DNA from: Eopsaltria australis | Lineage: Eukaryota > Chordata > Aves > Passeriformes > Petroicidae | Reading direction: 5' to 3' | Length of the DNA stretch: 64,000 nt | Assembly (NCBI GenBank): GCA_034509425.1 | Contig: JAVTVJ010001682.1 | Span: forward strand, 161,592-225,591 | Shown: piece by piece, positions 27,501-39,500 of the stretch | Position numbering within the stretch: position 1 is the stretch's first letter | Layout: each line of letters begins with the position of its first letter | Position numbers and translations under genes: made by a program | The notes under the pieces: model-generated | What the model was told of the DNA's origin: nothing | The model's database searches: none | Seen by the model: the letters and a program-made list of their open reading frames with translations, nothing else

Positions 27501-30500
27501 TCTCCTTCCACGGGGCTCCCTACGCCGAGGCTTCACTGCACAGCCTGGGTACGTCAGGGCTGGGGAGCTGCTCTGGCCTGCCTTTTGCAGGGTCACACAC
27601 TCAGGGAATGCTTTGGGCTGGGAGGGACCTCAAACTCATCTCATTCCATCCCTTGCCATGGGCAGGGACACCTTCCACGGGACCAGGCTGCTCTGAGCCC
27701 CGTCCAGCCTGGCCTTGGACACTCCCAGAGATGGAGCAGCCACATTAAGAAGGGATTTTCCTGAATTAAACCATTAAGATTATGCTTTTCGTCTGTAATA
27801 GCTGCCAGTCAATCACAGGAGCTCTCATGGAAGAATCAATGGAAATCAAAATGAAAATACCTTTTAAAGGAAGTTAAAAGATACAAGCAAAAAGAAATTA
27901 TTGAGACGTGACATGGTGACATCCAATTAAGCCTTAATTAAGATACTCAATTAAAAGCTTAATAGCCAATCAATACATATTTATTGCCACAGTTTCAAGA
28001 GAAGTCAAAATATTAAAATGAGATAAATTGGTGGTTGTGTGTAAAACTGGAATGAGCTGAAGTGATAAATGCTGGCAGCTATAGTTCTGTAGGTGAAGAA
28101 AAGGCACTTTTCAATCTCATTTTACTCATATTCTTAATTTCAGTTCATACAGTTGTATTCACTTTGGTAACTCATTCATTCAAAGCTGGGAGATTGACAG
28201 GATTTCAAACAGCGAGGAAATGGGTTTTCTGTTCTTAATCTATGACTCACATGGGTGAGTCTTAAACCTCCTTGTTCTGTACACTTGGAGTAAAAAAAAA
28301 ATCAGATGTTTATTTCACTAACTACAAGTTGTGGGGTTTTATGTGTTCAGCAAGTTAATTTAGTTTAATTTAATTTAATAGTTTGAAAATTTGGATGCCA
28401 GGACTTTGAGTTAAAATATATTGCTCTCCAAACCCAAACTGACACTAAACCCTAAGGAAAATTAAAAATCAAATGCATGTCGCTCACCATTCTCCAGCAT
28501 TATGAAATGTTATGATGGAGGAATAAGTAAGTAAATAAATTTTTATTGATGCAATTGCTTAAATAATCATGTGGTGGGTCAGGAATCAAACAGGAATTTC
28601 TGATGGGCTGGGGATTCTCCAGGCTGTGCTGTTTCCAACAGGACTGTGGATAAAAGCACAGTGTTACAGCAGTCCCCAAATTAGCTCCCAGATGTGTGCC
28701 CTGCAATGTCCTAGAAAGCAAAATGAGGTATTGATTTAATGTGAAGTCAGTCATTAGTTATCAACCCAAAAAGTGGTGCCTTAAATCATTTTGGTACAGA
28801 TCTATCAACTCTGCCTAATGGTGTGAATAAGGATATGAGAGTTACAAGGGAATGTATTTGCTTTACATGGCAAAATGTAATTCCAGGGAAGGACTGGGAC
28901 TAATTAGAGGGGGTTTGCTGTGTTAATATTCCTCATTCAGGAGGCTTTTCCTGAGCTGCAGCGTGAGGAGACAGTGAAATGCTGGTTGGGATTTATGCAA
29001 TTCCTTCACAGCAAGAAGACTGAGCTCTGTTTTCATGGGGTAACAGTTTTGTTTTGATCTCCCTGGGCAGGAGGAAACCTCAGCGCGGTGCCAGAGCCCC
29101 GGCACATCCCTCTGGATTTCCTGTGCCACCGAGCTTTCGCTGCTGAGCCCGGCATGGAGCAGGTGGTGATGCTGACAGTGGTTGGGATGCAGGCTCTGAA
29201 GAGTGCTGGAGAGCTCCTCCAGCAGATCCTGCAGCCTGGCCTCAGGGATCAGCCTCGGAGTGCAGGTGATCCCAGCTCCAGGACAGGGCTGGAGACCTTG
29301 GGCAGGAAAGTTTGTCCTGGGTAGCTTGTTTTAGGATGGCAGGAACATCACAGAAAATGTGGTGAAGGGGCCTCAGGAAGTGCAGGTTTTTTTTGTTACC
29401 TGCCCAAAGAGCTGAAGAGTTTATCTTAGTTTGTTATGGGCAATCAAACAGCTCAGGTGGGCATAATTTGCTTCAGAGAGCATCAAATGAGTTCCAAGAA
29501 GTGCTTGGGCTTGCTGAGCTTTTGAGTAACACACAGCATTGTGTCCCTCGCTGAACACTGGGAGGTGAGGCTGGGCTGGAAGTGGGACAGGAATTTGGGA
29601 GTCACAGGCTGTGTTCTGTGCAGTGACAGCCTTGGTGAGCAGAACCAGGGCCCTTCACAGCTCCACGCTCCGGCTCCCCCACGGGAGGAGCAGCGATGCC
29701 GTCCCCACGCCGGGTGCTCAAACATGCATGAAAAGGGCTGCCAGGCCCCAGGCAGGACAGGGAGTTTGTGTAATTTCATGTGCAGGTTGCACTGAAGTGT
29801 GGTAACACAGGAGGCATAGGCACAAAGGGCACAAGCCTGCCCTTGTCTTACACTGTTGTATCCAACTCTCCCAAAACTATGTGGAAATACTGCTTGAAAT
29901 CCTGTGCAGTTCTGACATCTGAGCCAACAGAAACTTCCAGCACTCGTGGACTGAGCCCTAAATTCCTTGCTTCATAGTCAGAAGACAACTTTACAAACCC
30001 AACAACACTGAAACTACTTTAGAGACAAGTCAGCATTCTGCTCTAGTTTGTTACAATGATGAACATTGCTTAAAGTGTTATGAGAGGTGCTAAAGGATCC
30101 ATAATTATGGATTATGCTGTGCCAAGCCACATTGTTATCAGTGTGCTCTTAGTGATTCCCTTTCAACTCTCCTCCATTAGCTGTGCTCTCTAATCAAATC
30201 ATGGCACTTGCTCCCTGTGGCTCCCTGTTGATTTCCCAGATAGTCATTTTTTTGTTCTTCACTGTAATGTCATTTCTTAGCATTTGTATCTTGTGGGTTT
30301 TCCCAGTATATTCCTATAATTGCATTACAGTCCATTCTGGATGAAACAGAAGTCAAAACAGTGTTGGAACTTGTGTAGGGAAAAAATCAATGTGAAATAA
30401 AATGTTTGTGTCCAAAAGAAAGCTCAGCTTCTACAGAACATAAGCTGCTGCATGGTGCTAAAAACATTTTTCTTGACTTGCAGCAGAACCTGATTCAGGA

Positions 30501-33500
30501 TTGGAGCTCCTGGGCCTGAAGTGGCTGCCCCATCTCACTCGGTGCCAGGCCAGGGAAATAACCCCTTTTGAGGTTGGGGACACTCACTGGCAGAGGAGCC
30601 TGGACACGCTGATGTCCAGCCCTGTCCTGGTGTGCGCGCTCCGGGGCATCGACGCCTTCCAAGCCCTGGGAGCTGCCCTGAAGGGATGGACACGGGGCAG
30701 GGACAGGCTCAGCACTGGTGACAGCCTCCCACAGGCACTAATGGCCTTGACTCCAGAGGTGACCTTCAGACAAGCCATCCTCTTCTTCACAGAGGCAGAT
30801 TTGGTAACTGGTAAGGCACATTTTTACTGTTTGTATTATCCTCAGCTATAGGGGGTGTGTGGGAATGGATTGGACTTGGACAAAGGAAACCAGTGCTGGG
30901 GGTTTTCTCAGGCACACAAAAACGTAATAATGTGGGGGTAAATTCTGTGCTTGGCTGAATTGAGATGAGGCAATGAAACCAGCAGGAGCCAGCTGAGGTC
31001 ACCTACAAGGTGGCCTATTTAATTAATGTGGCTGTGCTTGGCATGGTGCCCTTTCTGATGATCTTGAGTTACTTCATAAGTACTAATAAGATATCAGAGC
31101 AATTGGCAGGATCAGTAAATAATCCTATATATTTTAAACCCTGTCTATAAGAAAAACTGAAGAATAGAGCCCCAGAGCTCTCCCACATAAATGTGAGCCC
31201 CTAGTTGTGGTGCCAGACTTTTGGCCTGATTCCTCAGCCTTGCCCTGGGCTCAGGGAGGTGAAGGTGTGACCAGTCCGTAAGAGCCAAAGAAAACAGATC
31301 TCTTGAGAATTTCTTTTTATCCTGGAGGAGAAAGAAGACAAGAATGGAGACCTTTGCTGTCAAAAGCTTCTCAGAGTTCAGTGATGTGTGCCAGCATCGA
31401 TCTTTCAGCTTAGTAAATTTGATGGTTTCCTCCTGTAGCAGGAAATGTATAGCCATGCCTCTTAAAACTAAATCACTGTGCAGACTGTGGGGTTATTGAT
31501 ACTGGATGGTTTAGAGCAGCGGACTACAAGCCCCCATTGTTTTCTTTTAATGTGAAATATTCAGAGAAGAATTGGTGCTGCTGACTCCTCACACCCAGAG
31601 AGAAACAGTTCTGAGCCTGACAGTTTCTGGCAGGGAGTTGGAACAAGATGGTCCCTTCCAACCCAAGCCATTGTGGGATTTCATGATTACTCAGCAGCAG
31701 AGAGAAATCAAAGATTGTGGTAACACCATGTATCAGCTCAGGGGGAGTGATGCAGTCCCGTAAGTGCAGTCATGCTTTGAATTTACAGCTCCTTCTTTAT
31801 CTTTCCTTGGGGAAGAAAAGTCCTTTGTCATCAACACAAACTTAGACACTTGTGTCAAACCCACTGTGCCTGTGTAGTGTGCAGTAACAAATTGGCTTTG
31901 CTGAATACCAAGAAGAAAGATTTCTCTGGGAAAAGATCCTGGGTTTAGGCTCACAGCAAGTTCGATTTGTCAGTGAACTATGGGGGTGTTCTCTGTGAGA
32001 CTGGCGAGCAAGAGGAGGAGCCTTCAGAAGAGAAGGCATCAGACATCCCAAAGTGCTGGCTAAACCTGTAAGAATTCATGCACTGCAGCCCTTAATTAAA
32101 GTTTTCTTGAGATGGAAGAGCAGGATAAGAGGAAAGCAGAGCTGTGAGCTCAGTTTATTGAGGGAGGTTGTAATGGCAGTGCCAGCCTTCCCCACCAAAG
32201 CCACTGAGAGGAACAAAGGAGCACAGCTGAAGCACGACTTCAGCACCCTGCACTATCTCTTTGATAAGGTAATTCCATTTTTCCTTGTGTTTTTATTGTT
32301 GTGGGAGGAACAGAGAGCTCAAGAACAGCTTTTTAATATTTTGTAGCATGTTGAACATGTGCCCTGCTAAATAAAACTACCTCTGTCACCCTTCAGCCCC
32401 AGTGAAGGTTTCCCATCTGTGAATCCATAGAAATACCTGTCCCTCCTTTTTCAGATGCAGAACACCGCCCTGCTGTGAAATACCTGCCACCACCTGCCAC
32501 GAGCTCCAGGACTGAAGGGAAGACCACAGGTAAGCACCAGGTGCCTCTTGAAAAAAAAAAACAACAAAAAAAAAAACCAAGTAATTTTAGACTCTTAAAT
32601 AGATTGAAGAAAACTCTGTGTCCTCTGTCAGAGCCATTGAAATGGGATTAACAAACCTTTGGCTGAACATCCTAATCCCAGGCAGTTGGGAAGGAAAGGC
32701 CAACTGGGTCCACCTGGTACTGAGGGAAGGTGGGAGTTTTGTCACATCATTTCTTCTCCACAGTCCTGAGAGTGACCTGCTGAGGGATGGTTTGGAAAGT
32801 CAGCTGGAAAAGTAATTCATGTCAGCTCTTTAGTAGCCTTTTTCAGGTGTAGATCCCAGAAATGATGATTTTCATGATGTTTTAGAGAGGTGAAATGGGA
32901 GCAGAAGGCACACTTCCTATGTCTCAGGTGGGATGTCTCTGTATTTACACCCAGTGCTGCCCAGGTCACCATGGCATTCACAGATCCTAAAAGTCCTTTC
33001 AGGTAACCCCAGCACACAGGAAAAAAGCTGGTTCTGGGAGGATGTGAGCTAAAAAGTTACGAGACAAGGCAAGGACCTTAGGGCTGGTTCCACCTGCTAT
33101 TTGTGCTCTTATTATTGCAACAAACATGTGGGAAGAGAAAGAGGTCTCATTAGAAGAAAACCACTTTGGCTAAATACCTTCCAGATACATAGCCTTGGTA
33201 AATGGATATGCATGGATTTTGGACAGTCATAAATACAAAAAATAAAGTAATTCTGTTTTGACAAACAGATTTTAGTTTTCTCTTATCTGTCTTGCACATC
33301 ACAGTGGCTGAATTTGCCAGTCACTGGAAAAGGAAGTCTTTTATCAATCTGATGCAGGATTCCCCTCACTGTGCCCTAGATCTGGATAACTTCCCAAGTC
33401 TCATGTGTCTGAAGTGCTTTAATTTTCCTCACCTCTCCAGGCCACTGCAGGTTTTACATTAGACTGAAGGGAACATTTTACTGTTGGCTTTTGTCCTAAG

Positions 33501-36500
33501 TTCTGATTCACCAGACTCCTTTCATCCTGCTCTGCTCTCCTGAAGAACCGCTGGAGCAGCCACTCCTGGCTGGCTCGGGAATGCCAGGGAGGTTTTATCA
33601 GCACCACTCAGGATCCACAGCACTTCTGTGTTTCTGAGAGAACATCAAACAAAACACCTGAGCTCTGGGAACACCAGAAACAGGGCAGCATCTGACTTGA
33701 CTGTGCAATATTATGAGCATAAATAGGTTTAAAACCACTGTTAACCACTCCCTGAAATCCCAGAAAAAGTAACCAAGATGCAACATGGTTTAGGACTTGC
33801 AGTCCTGATCAGCCTGTGCTCCTGGGATTATGGGAGAAGGGGGAAGTGTGACCCCTCCCAGGGTGTCCCAGGACAGCTGAAATCAATCCATCCACGTCCC
33901 CGTGTAACACCCTAAAATATCAGAGTGTCACTGTAGTGGTGGCTGCTTTATGTGGAGATGATGGCACAATTCTCAGATTGTCTCAGAACACACAAAACTC
34001 ACTCAAATCTGCTTCTCTCCTTTAGTGGGTGACAGCTGGAGGTGCCGAGCAGAGTCCCTCTTTTCCTACCTGCAAGCAGGTGAGAGAAGAACAAACGGGA
34101 AAATGTGATTTGACAAGGACTGGGTGGAATTAAATCATCTGCATGTGCCAGCCCAAAATAAGCAAAAGGGTTACACCAACATTTTCCTTAGGCTGGAATC
34201 CAGGCAGTGATGCACTCTGAGCATGCCAGGAGATGTGGCATTTGCTTGTCCTGGGTTCACACTTATTTGAAGTCACACCTATCTGAAGTATTATCTATAA
34301 ACAGCACATAAACTAAACTTTATTTTCACAGTTAGGCTATGAAATCAAAACCTAGGTAATAATTTTTTGGGGAGGCAAAAAGGAAAGGATTGTGAGGAAT
34401 GGATCTAAAAATATTACAAAGCGTAATAAAGACCAGGAAAACTGGGAAGGGCTCTGAACAGCCAGAACTGGAAATCAGGCAGGTTTGAGCCTTGCCAAAC
34501 AGGTAGCTCTGGTAATTCATGGTCAGCAGAGATTGTTCCATTGGTAATTAGTGGTATTTTCTCTTATTCTTGTTACTTACAATCACTGAGGAGAGAAAGC
34601 CATCTCTGGGTGACAAGGTGTCTTTGACCAAACCAAGCTGGCAAATCCTCCTGAAAAGCCTAAAATCCCTAAATATGCAGCAGATAGTGACTCACACAGC
34701 AGAAGAATGAGAATATCTGCCCAAAAACGTAGCAGATGGTGAGGAAAACATCTGGAGGCCACTGAGTGCTTACATAACACACACGGGTGAGGTTGCTGAG
34801 GTGGAGCCCAGCAGCTTCCTGCACTTCCAGGCTGTTGCTATGGAACCTTTCTGTTCAGGAATGATGTGAGGAAAACAGCACATCTGGAACAGGAGGGCTC
34901 CCTGCAGCACAAGGGTTAAGTTTCCATATCAAGTGGGGAGGAAATAATCTTGGTTTTTGTTTTTGATCCCGTGTTTCTGTGCCATGAATCCTGCTTGTCA
35001 CCTGGAAATAACAGCATGAAGTTCCAGGTAGCCTTGTTGATGCCTTCTGGAATTGACATCTGGATAATTAATACTGGGGTGTACAGGAAACAGAAAATTA
35101 CCTTTTTTGTACCCAAACAGATGAGCTTGGATCAGTTTTAGCAGCCTGTAGGATGTTCCCCTGTGCTCGTGCTGATTGATGTGGTTCAGCACCAGCAGTT
35201 CCTGGGCCTCACAGACTGGTTCTGACACTGCACTTGCCAATAAATCTCCAAAAGATGTTAAAGGATAAAATATTACCCATACTCCTAGTAGCAAGTACTT
35301 TAGCAAGACTCAAAATTTGAAAATGCTGTCATTTAAAAACGGAATTTATGTATTTTCTGCCTTTAAATCCATTTTCATCAGACAGCAAAGCTTTCTTGGT
35401 CTGGTTTGTTTTCTGCTCCTCACAGTGCTGCACCTTCCTGGCAGCTCTGCTGGGAGAGCTGTGTCAGAAGCAGAAAGTTTTTGCTGGAATGTCAATTTTG
35501 GTGAAGACAATTCAATTCATAATTGGTTTCTGACATTAATTGGGACCTGTCAGGGTTGTTAGTGCCTCTCTGAAACAGAGCTCTAAAATATACACAGAAC
35601 ACCAGAGGAAGAATGTAATAGCTGCTCAAGGATTACATCACATAATCACCACAGTTCACATGAAAAATGCAAAAGGGAATATTTTATCTCTCTTAAAACA
35701 TTTATCTATAATATAAAGGTTTGAGTTTTATCCGATAGAGCTGCCACAAAAAACTTTTTGGACCTGGTGCATATTTCCTTGGGGGAGAAACCTCCAAGCC
35801 TAGACTGTTTCAGATACATTTTTAATCTGAAAATCCAACAAAGCGAACCCAAATAAATAAATGATCCTCTATGCCCGGGGTTTTTATGGACTTGTTTTGT
35901 TGGGATTTTGGTGAACTTCCTGCCAGGTTTGCGCTCATCCCCATCCCCATCCCCAGCTGTGCCCGGGGCAGTACCCAAAGCCCGCTGTGTTTCACCGAGC
36001 GCTTTGTTGCAGGGGCACAGGTTCTGTGCACGGTGCTGCTCATCAAACCCGGGCTGTGGAGCCGCGGGCTCCCGAGGATCCTCCGCAATCTCCACCTGGA
36101 AAAATTCAGCGTGGTCGGAATGAAACACCTGGAGCTGGAAGCGGCCGCTGCCTCCGCCCTCCTGCCCTGCGAGGTGCAGCAGGTCGGTGAAGGGAGTGGC
36201 AGCTCTGGGTTAGCGGGGGAGTGGGAAAAGGGATAAACTGTGGATAATCCATTCCTGAAAACCCCAGCGATTCCCAGCCGGGATTTCGGAGCTGTTGCCG
36301 GGAGCGAGCTGTACGGAACAATCAGATCTGTACCTTGTCAGCACAAAGAGAGCTGACGTGCTGAGGGCTTCTTTTATCACACGCCATGAAGACAGCGCTG
36401 GTTTCTCCCGAACAGAACTTTGGGGAGGATACAGAGCTCGCAGGAATGTGTTCATTCCTCTTTCCCTCTTTCCAAACAGGTGTCCTCTCTTCCCTCCCCC

Positions 36501-39500
36501 GGGTCATCCCAGGTAGGGCACATCCAGGGACACGTGTGCCTGGCTTTATTCCATGTGGTTAAAGCTGGGAAAGCCTCCCTGCCCTGTCAGGGAATGCTCA
36601 TCTCTGCGGTGCTCTTACCTGAGATTGCACTGCAGGCACAGCTGAACCCTGGGAGCCCGTGGGTAAAAATCACCAGCAAGGACAGGAAATTGTCCTTGCT
36701 TATGTCTAATTGGCAATAAAGAGCGTTCTTAAATCTTAGGGCATTGTGGGGTTGATTGGCTAAAAATAGATGTTTGTTTGTGCCCTTTTATGGCATTAGA
36801 AATCTTTTCTTTCCTGAACCTGATGTACCCTGAGTGTAAGGATACTCTGTGATGCCTTTTTTTCTGGTCTTAGGAAATAAAGGCTCAGACAGGGTTAGAG
36901 GGTTGGGAGTTGTTTCCCTCGGTATTTTAATAGGATCCCATTCCATGGCTTCTGCCGTCCAGGTAGAACACGCCGCTAAAGCCCCGTCCCCCCAGTCGAG
37001 TGTACAATTAAAGACTCTACACATTAGCAGATCTAACCAGAGGGCCCAAGAAGGGGCCGGGGTGGGCTCACTTCTAGTTTACAAAATCTGTCCTACTAGG
37101 AGACCTTGAGGGCTCACAAAAACAGGGTGTTTGGTCTCTAACTTTACGTGGTTTCAGGGGTGTTTAGTCTACCGGCCTCCTAAACACCATGAAACCAGGC
37201 TAAACTATCACCTAAGGCATCACAAGCGTGCATGCTGATACTTGTGAATGTAGGGAACAGTGTAAGAAATATTCAGAGAAAAAGCAGAAAAAATACTTCA
37301 GGCATCACTGAGAGCCAGGGAACTGAACTCTGGGCATTTGAGAGGAGTTGGATTATTATTTTTTTACTTCCCGTGGGGAAAAACAATCTGTGTTATTTGA
37401 TTGCTCTCCCGAAGACATTTAACCAATTGAGTTTATAGGAAACAAACAAACCTTTATAACTGATATTGCACTTGGTTAAGTTTGGAAAGTTTATAATGTT
37501 TTCTCCTAGAAATTCTTGACAGAGGCTTCCAGAAGAAAACAGGCACATGCCAAGACAGTGTTCTGGAACAATTAATACCTTCTGCATGATAGCAGTGAGC
37601 ACAGGCATCTGAGTTTTAAATATTTACACTGGCAGGAGAGATATAGTGGCCATTAGGGTTGATGGGGATGTGCTTCCCAACGTTATTTAATCACAGAGCT
37701 AAATACAAAATGCCTTTTTGATCATCTGAAACAGAAAACATCTTAAAAACCCCAAATATCCTCAGGAAGCAATGCAGATGCATGTGGGGTAAATGTGAGA
37801 AGAGGTTGTTTCCTGAAAATTTCCTTGGTTTTGGAGTTCTCCAACACACCAGAGCAGCTGTTGAGCATTGATTCAGTTGCCTTGAAGAGCTGGTGACTAA
37901 TGAGTATAAAAATTACAGACTGTTGGGGTTTTGTTCATGGGGAGAAAAACAGGGTTTGAAAGTGAGGAAGCAAAGAGAACAGCGTGCCTTTGGTGAGGGG
38001 GAGCAGGCAGTGGGAAATGCTTTCTGCTGTCCAGGGGCTCCTGCTCCTTTTCAGAACAGCAGGAAAGGCTCTCACTGGGGAGAGCTGGGAAAGGCTGAGC
38101 TCCCAAGATAAGTAGGGAGATTTTGAAAAAGCCTCAGCAGGCTCCAGGGACTGGGTTATTTGGGAAATCCAGTGGGTAAGTGGCTCAATGGCAGCCGTGG
38201 GGGCAGGGCTGTTTTCCTCAGCTAAATTCCATGTACAGCATTCGGATGGGAGGAATGTTCATGATGGATCTGCTCCTCACCTGATGGCACAACAGGATGC
38301 AATGGTGGGCTTCAGATTGCTGACATTTAGCAGGTCACAGAATCCCAGCTGGGGTAATCCCAGGTGGGTTTGGAAGTGGATCCAGACTGGGATCATCCAG
38401 TCCCATCCCCCTGCCAGGGCCAGGTTACCTGGAGCAGGTGACACAGGGATATATCCAGGTGAGTTTGAAATGTCCCAAAGAGAGAGACTCCAAGCCCTCT
38501 CTGGGCAGCTGTTCCAGGGCTCTGCCACCCTCCATGGGAGGAATTTCTTCCTCATGTGGAGGTGGAATTTCTTGTGTTTTAGTTTCTGACCATTGCTGCT
38601 CCTCCTGTCGCTGGGCACTGCTGGAGAGAGCCTGGCACTATCCCCTGACACCCTTGGGGATATTTACATGGATTGATGAGATCCATGATGAAATGCCCTA
38701 TTGAAGAAAGTGGAGACAGTGTGTTTGTCCCTTCTAGAAGTTCTGTCCAGGGCTTTTTCTCACTTTACCTGGAGCATGCTCCAAAATCCCTCTCAGGAGA
38801 CCTCCCAAGCACTGCGATGTGCTGGTTTGTTGTGTGTACATAGCACTTTAGAGCAAATTTGGTTTTATTCACTGCAAGCAAGACAACCTCTCATCTCCTT
38901 TTCCTTTCTAATGTATTATTTACATGCACTTGACAAATATCCTTGGCAGCACGAGCTCAGCTCCGTGATTGCTTTTCCAGCTGAAATAGTCCCCCCGAGC
39001 TCGGAGTGGCGCGTGGCCTTTGGAGCACGAGGAAAAACAACTGCTCTGCTCTTTGCCGAGGTTATCAGTTCACAGGAGCCATAACAAGATGTTTTCTCTG
39101 CAGTTTAATAATGATTATAAAAAATAAAGGTCATGTAAATAGAGCTGACGTGTTCTCCCCAGCTTTCAGCATGACCTGGTGGTGTTCAGGCAGCGAGGAG
39201 CGCCTGCTCCCAGGGGGATTCTGCCCAGGGAGGCTGGACCTCCCTTCAGTGCTCATCCAGCAGATCCAGCCCTCTGCACATTGGGCTTTATTTCTGCAGT
39301 GGGGCCTGATCTTGCTGTGGAGGATTACCTGATGTGATTGCCTGCAGCAGCAGGTCACTGGACTCAATAACTGTGATTCCCTCCAGCCCCATCTTGTGAT
39401 TCCAGCGGTAAAGGCAGCCCGGCTGGATAATTCCCTGCTCTTTAATCCCGTCAGTGCTCCCGAGCCCGGGCACAGCTGGAGCTTCCTCTCAAACAAACTG

